The notes beneath the pieces were generated by a model. It saw nothing but the letters and a program-made list of their open reading frames with translations, was not told the origin of the DNA and searched no databases. This document shows, piece by piece, positions 54,941-64,000 of a stretch of DNA of 64,000 bases. Position 1 is the first letter of the stretch, and each line of letters begins with the position of its first letter. The DNA comes from Pachyseris speciosa (lineage: Eukaryota; Cnidaria; Anthozoa; Scleractinia; Pachyseridae): NCBI GenBank assembly GCA_016490735.1, contig JAEMWC010000006.1, positions 1,116,001 to 1,180,000 of the forward strand, given 5' to 3'. The translations under genes were made by a program, and so were the position numbers.

Positions 54941-56703
54941 AGGTCAATTGTGGTTCATATGTTCCCATGAAAGAAATGAGTGTGAATGATATATGAAATA
55001 AATCATACATGAACTGCGGAAATGAAATCAAGTGAAGAATGATCCTCGCAGTTGTGAACGCAATTTATGCAATTGCGAAAAGAAGCCTGAAAACCTCGCA
55101 ATTACCAGTGCTATGCTCTAACCGAGCTATGAAGCCAGACGTTGGGAGCAGTTCACAAAATAATTAGTACTAAGTTGTTTGAATTGAACCTTTCATGATA
55201 TTCTCCTAAAAACGTTTACTAAATTCGAAGAATTTGTTGACACCCTCTCCAAATAATAACAAAAAAAGAACCACACACATAGTTTTCTTAATGAGCCATC
55301 AACTGCAAATGCATATGTACAGAGTAAGAGCTGAACTTGTGGACTTTTACAAACCCAGACGATTTTGTAATTGTATGTACTAAAAAACTCTGGGATTTTA
55401 CAACTTTGTCATCCTTGGTTTAAATTCTTACCCCTTTGTTTTAAGCTAATTATCATACCTTACCACAACATTTCCATACCCAAAAACAAAGGGAGAAAAA
55501 ATTTAAACCAAGGATAAAATTGAACCACAACATAACCAGGGAAAGGATAGTAGAAATCAAGATCAAATGAAAATGCCAGCCCTGCAACACTTTTGACCCA
55601 ATCCCTAAATTTTGAGAAAATAAGAATGCAACCCAACTGCCTCAAATAACTCCGACAATTCACCAACTGATTGTACAGATCAACACAAATTCGTACATTT
55701 TTTTCGCTTTGATTTGCATGAAGACAAAGGATGCCACATCGGGCAATGGTTTTGAATTACAAATGAAATATTTTCAAACACGTGGGATTTGTTTACATCA
55801 CAAAGCACAAGCCCTCGCAATTGTGAAGGAAAAATAGTACACCATAAGCAAAATGTAAACAAAGCAAGTTTGGTGTAGGATCGAAGCGAGATGCCTGAGA
55901 CCTTGAAGAACGAAGACGACACTCCACCGCATTGCACAACTTTAAGCATACGTGGACATTTTTTTCAGGGATTGTTTAGCAAATTAACCCAAAAGGTTAT
56001 GACGACACAACATTAGCTTGCTTCTGTTCAAACTCTTTTCATACGTACCTTTTTATGGATGCTTGCAGTTTTCCGAAAAAAAGAAATGAAAAACAGGCCT
56101 TAGGGACATAATTATTCAGAATAACTGTTCAGTGATAGCTACTGACCACAGAATCAATAGCTTTACATAAACTTTGCTTACGTGACTGAGACGAAACGAA
56201 AGGTGTCCTTGTACGTTTCACGGCAAAACATCGCTTATCGACAACTGAAGTTTTATTGAAAACGTCAGGTATTTAAAGTCAAAAGCTAAACCAAACAGCG
56301 AGCAACACATGAGACGCGCCACGTCAAGAAATTTTTATGACCTCGGTCTCAACATGCAACTTAAAGATGCGTGCAATCGATACCAAATCTTCAATCCTCA
56401 GCTCACACGCAGTTGTATTTACGAGGCAAAACGAACGAGCTCGAAGGCCCGACATTGCCTTGAAGCGTTCCATATGGCAAACAAATATGCAAGTGAAGAC
56501 TTCTTTTAAGTGCTTTAACTTTATTGAGAATAATGAGCTAAAAAAAAAACGCTTAACATACCTCCTGGTGTTGTTGAAAATATGGTTCCTCCCGGAGTAG
56601 TGGAATAATCGATCGGTAACTGCCCGGGATCGTTCACCATAACACGTCTGGACGGAATCGCTCTTGATTCGGATGTCAGAACGTCGGTCTCTGTGCTGTT
56701 CAT
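52223..56703 (-). CDS. EIF4EBP: eIF4E-binding protein (4E-BP), three exons, 120 aa
   Basis: Translational repressor that binds the cap-binding factor eIF4E and releases it when phosphorylated by mTORC1. Exons on the minus strand: 56703-56562, 53381-53199 and 52260-52223; both junctions are phase 1 with GT-AG ends (GGAG/GTATGT, CTTTCAG; CATG/GTTAGT, CTCCAG). The protein has every family hallmark: RAIP (residues 14-17), two STTP phospho-sites (34-37 and 43-46), the eIF4E-binding YERKFLL (53-59), NSP and RTPP sites (63-71), IPGV (77-80), and the C-terminal TOS motif FEMDI (116-120). Length matches the vertebrate proteins (about 118). Intron 1 is 3.2 kb and contains a tandem SINE array. The start codon is the only one upstream in frame with the conserved region. 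Confidence 0.95.
54281..55156 (-). repeat. Four tandem tRNA-Thr-like SINE units
   Basis: ATCCTCGCAG recurs at 54291, 54540, 54796 and 55042, so units are 246-256 bases. On the minus strand each has GGCTTCATAGCTCAGTTGG...GGGTTCAAACCC. Unit 2 (54601-54673) is a nearly full 73-base tRNA: 7-base acceptor stem with one G-U, good D and T arms, and GGT at the anticodon position (threonine). Its anticodon stem is broken by mismatches. Unit 1 has lost part of the A box, and unit 4 lacks the B-box half. A CCTGAA-T-rich-TTCAGG hairpin follows the tRNA part, as in the 27-28 kb SINEs. I call these SINEs, not tRNA genes. Confidence 0.8.
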
Positions 56704-57183
56704 TCTGTCTTGTTTTGGCTGAAAATGGTGTGAAATCCCTTCGATCTAAAGCACGCTCCTGCAAAAGTTACTTTGCCTGTTCTTCCGAAATCTTCCAGCG
56801 AGTCACGAGATTCAGTTGCGCATGTTCAGTGCAGTACAAGAATTGCGTCATCTGTTTTCATAGATCACGTGCTGTTGTATCACTGACCTTTGGCGTGATT
56901 TTGATTTGTTTTGTTCCCACATTTCTTTCTTTTTTTGTCTCTTTAAAAAAAAAAGCGGTATACTTTATCTTCGTTTATTGCCCAAAAAAGTCCAAAACCG
57001 GGAAATAACAGGCTTTGCTGATGCTAATATCACATACGAAGTCAGCTGATGGGATCTTACGGTCAGCTTTTGAACTTATGTCTTAGTCCGGCGCCCAACG
57101 GAACGCCGGAAATAGGGCTTGCGGGGCTTTCCCTTGTCATTTGAAAGTGAATACAGAAGAACCGTGCCAAGGGACGAGGGAAA
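56704..57183. other. 4E-BP upstream region
   Basis: Likely promoter and 5' UTR. A CACGTG E-box lies at 56876-56881. I see no TATA box. Opposing short frames are not supported as genes. Confidence 0.45.
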
Positions 57184-57315
57184 TTGGTTCGTTGTATCGA
57201 GGGTTCGTTATGTCGAGGTCCTTTTCCATGCATTTTAAAACGTCAGACTCTAAGAATATTGTTCGTTATATCGAGGACTTCGTTTTTTAAACGCTGTACG
57301 TTAAGTAGAGGTTCC
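57184..57315. repeat. GTTCGTTATATCGAGG-type repeat fragment
   Basis: GGTTCGTTGTATCGAGG, GGTTCGTTATGTCGAGG, GTTCGTTATATCGAGG and GTACGTTAAGTAGAGG occur in a row. This motif is typical of the ends of pogo/Tigger-like transposons (from memory, inference). Only a fragment is present. Confidence 0.5.
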
Positions 57316-57544
57316 ACAGTAGACTCCAATCTTTTTGCGTTAGTCGAATGCGAGGTCAGTCGTCAAGCTAAAGGTGTCGCGCCCTCAATAAACGAAAATG
57401 AAAACAGACTGTTCTGCAGTCTAGAAATTGAAAGTGACAAGTCAGGGGCTTTCCCGGCCATTGTCTCTAGCTGGAATTATGCCGATCCTGTCGCGTTTTT
57501 TTCTTTTCTTTTGCTCACCCAGTTGGGTCAATATGCCCCTGACT

Positions 57545-57957
57545 TGCACCCGGGGGAGGGGGTGGGGAGAGGTACTCCCTATTATGGTCTATACGGGGAG
57601 GCTCCGCCCGAAAGGGGTACCTTTTTCACGCTTCAGGTATATGAAAGGGTAGGGACTTCACGAGTCGAAGTATATGAAAAGGTAGGGAAATCTGTTATTG
57701 AGGTATTTAAAAGGGCCTTTCTTTAGATAGTTTCGAACAGACATACCTTATGACTGTGCTATTTTAATTTATTTAACTCTACATGAAAAATATATAGATT
57801 ACGGCATAGAATGTGCGACGTACGGACTTTTATTCACGAGTTGCAAGAGTTGGGAAAACGAACGAGTAAGCGCAGCGAAGTGAGTTTTCCAAAGTTTTGC
57901 AACGAGTGAATAAAAATCCGTACAAAGCACTTTCCATTATGCTGTAATTTGGTTACT

Positions 57958-58011
<54 letters not shown>

Positions 58012-58880
58012 CGAGAATTCAACCTATACTTGAAATCAGTTTTATTTTGCCCGATTCAATAAGCTTACATGAAGAACAGAAAAAATGAAGAACAAAAAAT
58101 TCAAGACTGAACTACATGACCGAGCGTAATAACAAAACATGTTCGGTTTCCAGGGCAGCAACAAGTAGACAAAGAGCCTACACAAGCTTAAATATCACTT
58201 CCTATTTAGAATAACTGAAAAATACGGGAGAATTTGTAAATACAAAGAGTGAAATGTTTTCGCTTGCCCCTAATCACTGTCAGATTCAATCATGTGATGG
58301 CGGCGCTTCGCGCTGTGCAACGACAAATTCTGTTGACTTACACTGTTTATAGAAATGTTGAATGTTCCTCCTTGAATGTTCGCCCCCTTGTTTTTGTTCG
58401 ATTGCGTCCCAATAAAATCATTTAACGGTAAATCCAGTGGAACAAAACGGGATGCCGAAGCCGTGTTTTCGAGCGGGCACTGAGTTGAAGCACGCGCTTC
58501 TCGGAAGCCATTTGAGTGCTTTGCTCTGATTGGCTAAGTGATTCTACTCTGGACGGTGATTGGTTATATTTTCACATGTGAAGAATGCATGCACGCGAAG
58601 CTGATTGGACGTATCGCTTTTTTCACATGTGAAAAATTAACACATATAGAATTCTATTTGCAAGGTTTATTGCCTAAAATTCTCGCTATATATATATAAT
58701 AAACAAGAAGACTTCCTGTTTTAGGTATACGAAAGGGGTACTGTTTGTCAATGGAAGGTTTACGAAAAGGGTACCTTTTCTGTCAAAAATGGTATATAAA
58801 AGGGTAAGGGGTCGGACCTCGAAGCGGAACTTCCCCGTATTAAAATTATTTTAGTACCCCCTCCCCTCCCCGTGGGGGGG
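57545..58880. mobile_element. DNA transposon remnant with GTACTCCC / ATACGGGGA ends
   Basis: The left end GGGAGAGGTACTCCC...CTATACGGGGAGGCTCCGCC is loosely inverted against the right end GCGGAACTTCCCCGTATTAAAATTATTTTAGTACCCCCTCCCC. Both ends carry runs of GTATAYGAAARGGGTA (57640-57720 and 58720-58810). Nested inside are a fold-back about an A/T-rich TTTATTCACGAGTTGCAA motif (57826-57925) and a (TA)n tract. No transposase; the 180-codon frame at the left end overlaps repeats and is rejected. A related end lies at 59351-59375. Confidence 0.5.
57960..58011. repeat. (TA)n microsatellite
   Basis: About 52 bases of pure TA. Confidence 0.95.
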
Positions 58881-59403
58881 CTTGCATTACTGAAACTCAA
58901 CATTACAAAATAAAAATACAATGCTTTATTGACAACTCCCAATGGGGGCTTTTCAGTGACAATAACAATAATAATTAACGAAATAAAGGCTAAATAAATT
59001 CATTGTAAAAAGTCTTAAAATTGTTTAGACATCAGCTAAGCTTGATTTATATCATTTTCTTTTACCGGTGAATGCTAGAGCGATCATAAAATTGGAAGAA
59101 AAAAGCACTCTCCGAGCTCGTTCGCTTGCGTGAATTATGCATTAATTGACCAAAGCTGTATTTCTCCCCGCCCCTGTCAATTTTAATACGCTTTCAAATC
59201 TTTGGGGTCCAATAAGGAAAGAAATAGGGCCTCCCTCACACGGCCGGAAAAGAGAACGCTGAGAATACGATATGAGTGACTTTTCAGTTCGTGGTTCGAC
59301 ACGATTTGGCGATGAAAATCTTAGAAACCTCTCTTGTGGTAGTTAAAACCGGGGGATACTCCCCTATATGGCCAATACGGAGACGTGCTGCTGGATAGTG
59401 CAT
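58881..59403. other. Intergenic, no gene seen
   Basis: Contains a GGGGGATACTCCCCTATATGG transposon-end fragment at 59351. No gene. Confidence 0.4.
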
Positions 59404-59412
59404 GGTTCTTGG

Positions 59413-59476
59413 TACCCTGCGAGCAGAAGCCCTTCGACTTATCTAGGAAGATCGAAGGGCCTCTGCTCGCAGGGTA
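59413..59476. mobile_element. 64-bp palindromic micro-MITE with 9-bp target duplication
   Basis: Arms of 25 bases, TACCCTGCGAGCAGAAGCCC... and its inverted copy with one mismatch, close on a 14-base loop. A perfect 9-base duplication GGTTCTTGG flanks it (59404-59412 and 59477-59485). A 9-base duplication is typical of Mutator-like transposons. Confidence 0.85.
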
Positions 59477-59485
59477 GGTTCTTGG

Positions 59486-59770
59486 CCCCTCTGCCCTGAA
59501 GAAGGGCAGTTTATCCTTATCAGTAGACAGCGTACGGCTGCAAGACTGTCGTTGAGTATTTCGACAGAAGCGTATCTTAGCATTACGAAATCGGAGACGT
59601 TCATCTCAATTTATTTAGAAGGTCATCAGTCAGCATGAGATCATTTGCAGGACTATTAGCGCTACTGTACGTTTCTAAACTAGAGGGCGTTGCCGTACAC
59701 AAAAGGTAGTTATTTAAGGCTATTGTCCTAAAGAGGTTAAGGGTTTCAAACTCCCCCCCCCCTCCTCCCC

Positions 59771-59805
<35 letters not shown>

Positions 59806-61581
59806 AAACTTGAGTCAATTCACTCTGCCCCCTCCCAAGTCCCCACCCCCAGCTCCGGGAGTTAAAATCGAACTGCAGAGTTAGTATATACTCAGTTAGT
59901 ATGTACTGGCTTTTAGTTTGTAATGGAAGCTGCCACCGATCGATAAAAAAAAAAGTGCGTTTTACTTCAGTTTCGCAGACAAGAACTCGTCGAGAGTTTT
60001 GAGGAACGGAAATGTAAGGACAGTTACAGTAAAAGCCGCATGCAAGAACCTACACTTTTTGAAGTCGTGCACAAATAGGTTCTTTTATTTTAGGGTAGTT
60101 ATCGTCAATTTAGGCTAAATAGGTTCTTAATTAGGTTCTTAATTTCTGTGAAGGAGTTAATTAGTTGTCATTAAGGTAGAAAAATATAATAACAAACTTG
60201 GTTTTGTCAGTCAGTATTTCTTCTGACAATTGTACTAGAAGAAATAAGCCTCGCATTACTGATGACAGTATGTTTGGTGTTTTCTTGTAAATAAATGTAA
60301 ATTTGCAATCTCAAAGTCAAACTCCTTGGTTAAAATGTCAGTTTATCAGGTTCTTAACCACTACGTTGTTTCATGCGGGGTTTTACTGTACGTCTTGTTT
60401 CCCAAACACCGTGCACTTGTTGACTTTTTCGGCCACAGTCAAAGAACTAGAGTACTGAAAGATATAAAGGTGAGGGTTAAAATAGGGCAGCTTCAACTGA
60501 TTTTAACTCACACAGAGTTTCAAATGGTGGCAGTTTGCCGGGGAAAGTGATGCGGCTAGTTCCTTTCTTCTCCTAATTTTGATGGCGCGTTTCGGTAACT
60601 GAAAAGCGACATTTTCGCCGGTTGCGCAGTCCGGATCCAACTCAATAAAGTACGCTTATGTACCTTTTAATAATAACTTTGCTTGTAATTAATTAGATTG
60701 CGTTTATAAAAGCGCCGCTTTGCAACGTTCTCTGAAGAAAACCATTGATAGATATATTAAGCAGTCCAGTTTATACACGCTTTCTTTCAGAATCGAAGTC
60801 CTACTTCTTGTACTTCTTTTCTCATTTTATTTCGCTCGTAGAACTTCATTGAAACAAGCTTAAGAACTTAAAGTCGTGGCTGGTATTTCATGCGAGAAAG
60901 TATTATTCTTGACAAAATTGTCTCAATCCAACCCTTGGAGTTGTTTAAAAAAGGTACAACCATCCTTATGAGACCCAGTGTGAGGCCCAGTTCCAAACTC
61001 CACCCTGTCATTGGTTCCGCATCGGACCCAACAGGTTAGGAAACGTGGGAATTTTCAAAAGCTACATAACAGTACACTGACAGTGATACTCGATGTTATT
61101 CGTTTAATTCAAGTTGTTTGTTCTGACTATATGCATTACTTTTTGACGTCATTTTGTCGCGTCTGTGAACTAGACGGATGCATGTACACAAAGGTAAAAA
61201 GCAAGCCGAGACAACTGACAACGTTTATTCAGGTACTATGGGTTCCCTGACAGCAATTAAAACACTAATACTGGTTCAATACGAGTCGAACATTGCTGAT
61301 ATGAATGTCGCTATCTGCTGAGTGCAGTAACCAATTCGTTTAATTTACTTCTATCATTTCCCCTTACCAGTATAATCCCACCAGATTTCACGAATGTGAA
61401 AATGACGCAGAAATAAGATTTTAGGCTGATTGTTGTAAAAACGAACGAAGCTGCCACTCTTGTCCTCAGAACCTTCTCCTTGGCGCGCAGTGGGATGTGA
61501 GATCAACGATGACCAGCCCGGGTTCCGGACGAGGCTGTGTGAGTATATTTTCCTCAGAATCAGACTGAAAAAGATTGCCAT
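59486..61581. other. Intergenic with (CA)n
   Basis: (CA)n at 59774-59803 next to C-rich tracts. Open frames at 60326 and 61011 lack recognisable domains, signal peptides or clear splice partners, so I call no gene. Confidence 0.45.
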
Positions 61582-62155
61582 TTAAGGTGGCTCAAAACAT
61601 TTTTCAGTGCTCTCTAAGTCGTAGATTTTGATGGGTCACTATAACCACTCTTTATCAGTTGATGCTACAATCATGGTATCACACAACTGCCCAATCATTG
61701 GGGAGCACGTTGTTATCATTTTCGTGACGCTATATGTTACCATAGTAACAGTATGACCTGCTAAAAACACCGAAATTTGATAAGCAGGATAAGACGCAAC
61801 TTTTGGCAGAGTTTAAAAAATTCTGTACTTTCGAAAATTTAAGGTGGCTCTAAACTCCATGTACAGAATTTTTTTAAACTTTGCCAAAAGTTGCGTCTTA
61901 TCCTGCTTATCAAATTTCGTAACAATAAAAAATTTCACCGTGCCGTTTTTGAAATAATAGTACTTAAAGCTAAAATTAAGGGTGTTTTTAGCAGGTCATA
62001 CTGTTACTATGGTAACATATAGCGTCACGAAAATGATAACAACGTGCTCCCCAATGATTGGGCATTTGTGTGATACCATGATTGTAGCATCAACGGATAA
62101 AGAGTGGTAATAATGACCCATCAAAATCTACGTCTTGGAAAGTGCTGAAAACTGT
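61582..62155. mobile_element. Two AAGGTGG-type MITEs, head to head
   Basis: A copy at about 61582-61845 and an inverted copy at about 61838-62155 share almost all their sequence (ATTTTGATGGGTCA, GCCCAATCATTGGGGAGCACGTTG, TAGCGTCACGAAAATGATAAC, GCGTCTTATCCTGCTTATC). The left copy lacks about 65 bases present in the right one. They form a large fold-back just past the GPCR stop codon. A third relative is at 50512-50842. Confidence 0.75.
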
Positions 62156-62209
62156 TTTTTCAAAAATGATGAGTCAATCAAAGTTGAACATTCGTGGCGG
62201 CCTGCCCGC

Positions 62210-63139
62210 TTAACTTGTCCAGTGACGATAAATGCTGTGAAAATTATCAAGAACTTGTTTCCTTATCTCTCGTATTCGCCAAAAATAAACAACCGGATTG
62301 AGCGACGAATTAAGAAGTATGATGGTGTATGTTATGCTAAGAACGAAAAAGGTTGTGCTATTTACACCAAACACAAACTGAAACGCCATCGCCAGAAAAT
62401 ATGGAACGTAGCACAACAAAATGATGCAGTAAATTATGAACATGGTCTTCGTAGACTTTCTATAGAGTACGAGATTGAAATACTTCGATTGAGTTGTTCC
62501 AGATTGGTTCAGTTCATGAACCCGATCGCGAATTGCTCGGCGCTTTCGTAAACCAAGAAAGATCTTCAAATAACAGTAGAAATTTGTTGCTTCACAAAGG
62601 CAAATTCCAATACCTCCCATTATATGATTCGCTTTTCTGTCAGCGACCCACATACTAGCCCATGCAATTGCTATAACCCACTCCAGTGCAATAACTGCCA
62701 CAACTCGGTTAGGGGTGACTAAGCTTCTGTAACGAAGCATGAGACGGAAGGCGAGGTATCGGTCAATTGCAATAGCAGTCGTTGTCAAAGTTGAAACCGA
62801 AGCCAACGTGAATGCCACCATGGTAGCAGGTGAAAAAAGTTTACAGTACAGCGTCGAATCTTCGATGACTGTGGCTGTCATTAAACCAAAATGCAGCGGC
62901 ACTACAAATAGGCCAACAGCAAGATCAGATAACGCCAAACAGCTGAAAAGGGCTTTGGAGGGAGGATGTAAGGACTGACTTCTCCGCAATGCCGCCAAGA
63001 CGAGGATGTTTCCAACTGACGAAGATAAGAACACTGCAACGTCAAGGACACAAATTGCGACAAAAATGTTTTTGGAGTATTCTTGTAAAAACGAGTAGCG
63101 AAGCAAGACGGGAAGTGAACACTGTAAAGTTTGGTTCAT
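62210..63139 (-). CDS. Rhodopsin-family (class A) GPCR, single exon, 309 aa
   Basis: Seven-helix plasma-membrane receptor. Helices at about 28-51, 62-86, 100-125, 145-165, 173-197, 232-256 and 263-286. Class A landmarks: GN (43-44) in helix 1, LALSDLAVG (68-76) in helix 2, C99 before helix 3, DRY (126-128), W154 in helix 4, and NPVVY (281-285). Helix 6 has CYVP (243-246), with Tyr in place of the usual toggle Trp. The loop between helices 4 and 5 is very short and I see no clear Cys partner for C99, as in melanocortin/cannabinoid/S1P-type receptors. N-terminus short, with one N-glycosylation site (N2). Intronless receptors of this kind are abundant in corals. Ligand unknown. Confidence 0.88.
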   Translation of the reverse strand: MNQTLQCSLPVLLRYSFLQEYSKNIFVAICVLDVAVFLSSSVGNILVLAALRRSQSLHPPSKALFSCLALSDLAVGLFVVPLHFGLMTATVIEDSTLYCKLFSPATMVAFTLASVSTLTTTAIAIDRYLAFRLMLRYRSLVTPNRVVAVIALEWVIAIAWASMWVADRKANHIMGGIGICLCEATNFYCYLKIFLGLRKRRAIRDRVHELNQSGTTQSKYFNLVLYRKSTKTMFIIYCIILLCYVPYFLAMAFQFVFGVNSTTFFVLSITYTIILLNSSLNPVVYFWRIREIRKQVLDNFHSIYRHWTS

Positions 63140-64000
63140 TGTTCTGCCGCTCGAGAATAGCGAATGCTCTTAAGTTGATGACTGGCGGATGGCTTGGATC
63201 AATTTAGTGTCGCAGGTGAACTTTTTCAAATCACGTTTAATTTAGCTGATAATTAAAAATGGATAACCAATCAAGCACACGAGTGACATTTGGTTTGCGG
63301 GCGATCCTTTTGAAATGAGAATTTCTAAGCACTTAAATCAAAGAGGAAAAAGAAAATAAACGAACTCCTCAGCGGGGTTCAATGATATTCTTCCGGCTAT
63401 GTTTTAATTATTTTTCATTCAGGTTTTTTTTGTTTTTCAGTTAAACACTGCTTTTTAGATTGTAATTGTGGCTGAACTTTAATGGAAAGTGAGTCTTAAA
63501 ATACAGAATGCTCAGAAGGTTAAGACTTCTCGTAACGCTAGGCTAAGAATCTACTGCTTTATACATATACAGCTACCGGACAAATTAGAAGATATAGTGA
63601 TGATCGATATTGGTCAGGTACTAATAGTAGAAAATAATAACCTGGATCGAAAGAATGAAATCAATAACATAAATCAAATGATCACTGGGCTTCGACTAGG
63701 GCAATATCCCTGTACGTCATAATTCCGGTTTCTAATGGGCCAAATCCGAAACTCAAACCTTGTTTAATTAGGAGCTACCAAATAATGTAACATATTGGTG
63801 TTTTTCTAAAACTTTTGGTTGATTGCTGTATTTCAGATATATGTCACTAAATATCTTCATTGTTCGTCTGGACATCTAATCTTTATCTTTGTTACAAATC
63901 AGGCCAGCCGAGCCAAAGGCCCATAGGTAAACTGACATTATCGCTTTTAGTTCTACTGCTGCCGAGGTTTTTCATGACTAGAGTGATCATGAGTGAACTG
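63140..64000. other. GPCR upstream region, no further gene seen
   Basis: AT-rich. The 77-codon frame at 63489 has no recognisable features. Confidence 0.4.

Noticed and set aside
57184..57726. 180-codon frame
   Set aside because: Spans transposon-end repeats and G-rich sequence; no domain or splice support.

Overview
The window looks like nuclear DNA of an anthozoan cnidarian, most likely a stony coral or close relative. The basis is AT-rich sequence with spliced genes, cnidarian-style secreted tyrosinases and a class A receptor, a canonical metazoan 4E-BP, and a very dense mix of Penelope, CR1/jockey-like LINE, Ty3/Gypsy, IS3EU, hAT-like, tRNA-SINE and MITE sequence. I cannot name the species. 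Host coding sequence is only a few kilobases of the 64 kb.

Layout. 1-2.5 kb: two head-to-head Penelope-like element (PLE) fragments, the right one ending in a hammerhead ribozyme. 2.5-4.6 kb: a broken LINE beside a (TA)n tract. 4.6-11 kb: duplicated non-coding blocks, including two near-identical copies of a promoter plus signal-peptide exon. 11-12.8 kb: a secreted single von Willebrand A-domain gene. 13.3-13.9 kb: a TTAA-flanked MITE. 14.8-16.7 kb: a 24-bp palindromic minisatellite. 18.6-20.15 kb: an IS3EU-type transposon with long repetitive inverted arms and a dead transposase.

21.6-25.8 kb and 37.1-40.1 kb: two tandem, same-strand, three-exon secreted tyrosinase paralogues (408 and 405 residues) with the same exon phases; the second needs a GC-AG intron. 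Between them lie tRNA-derived SINEs and a PHD/endonuclease/RT LINE split by a decayed Ty3/Gypsy element (target duplication GGGAC). 41.2-47.5 kb: a LINE with one stop, then an apparently intact Ty3/Gypsy element with LTRs identical by eye and a GTGAG target duplication. 48.4-51.9 kb: a nest of MITEs, a 910-bp hAT-like element, and an inverted element carrying two hammerhead ribozymes.

52.2-56.7 kb (minus strand): a complete three-exon eIF4E-binding protein gene (120 residues) with RAIP, 4E-binding and TOS motifs; intron 1 holds four tandem tRNA-Thr-like SINE units. 57.5-59.5 kb: further DNA transposon debris, including a 64-bp palindromic micro-element with a perfect 9-bp target duplication. 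62.2-63.1 kb (minus strand): a single-exon rhodopsin-family GPCR. The host genes do not form an operon. The two tyrosinases are a local duplication, and the vWA protein is another secreted product nearby; any shared role of these three, for example in extracellular matrix, skeleton, melanin or immunity, is inference only.
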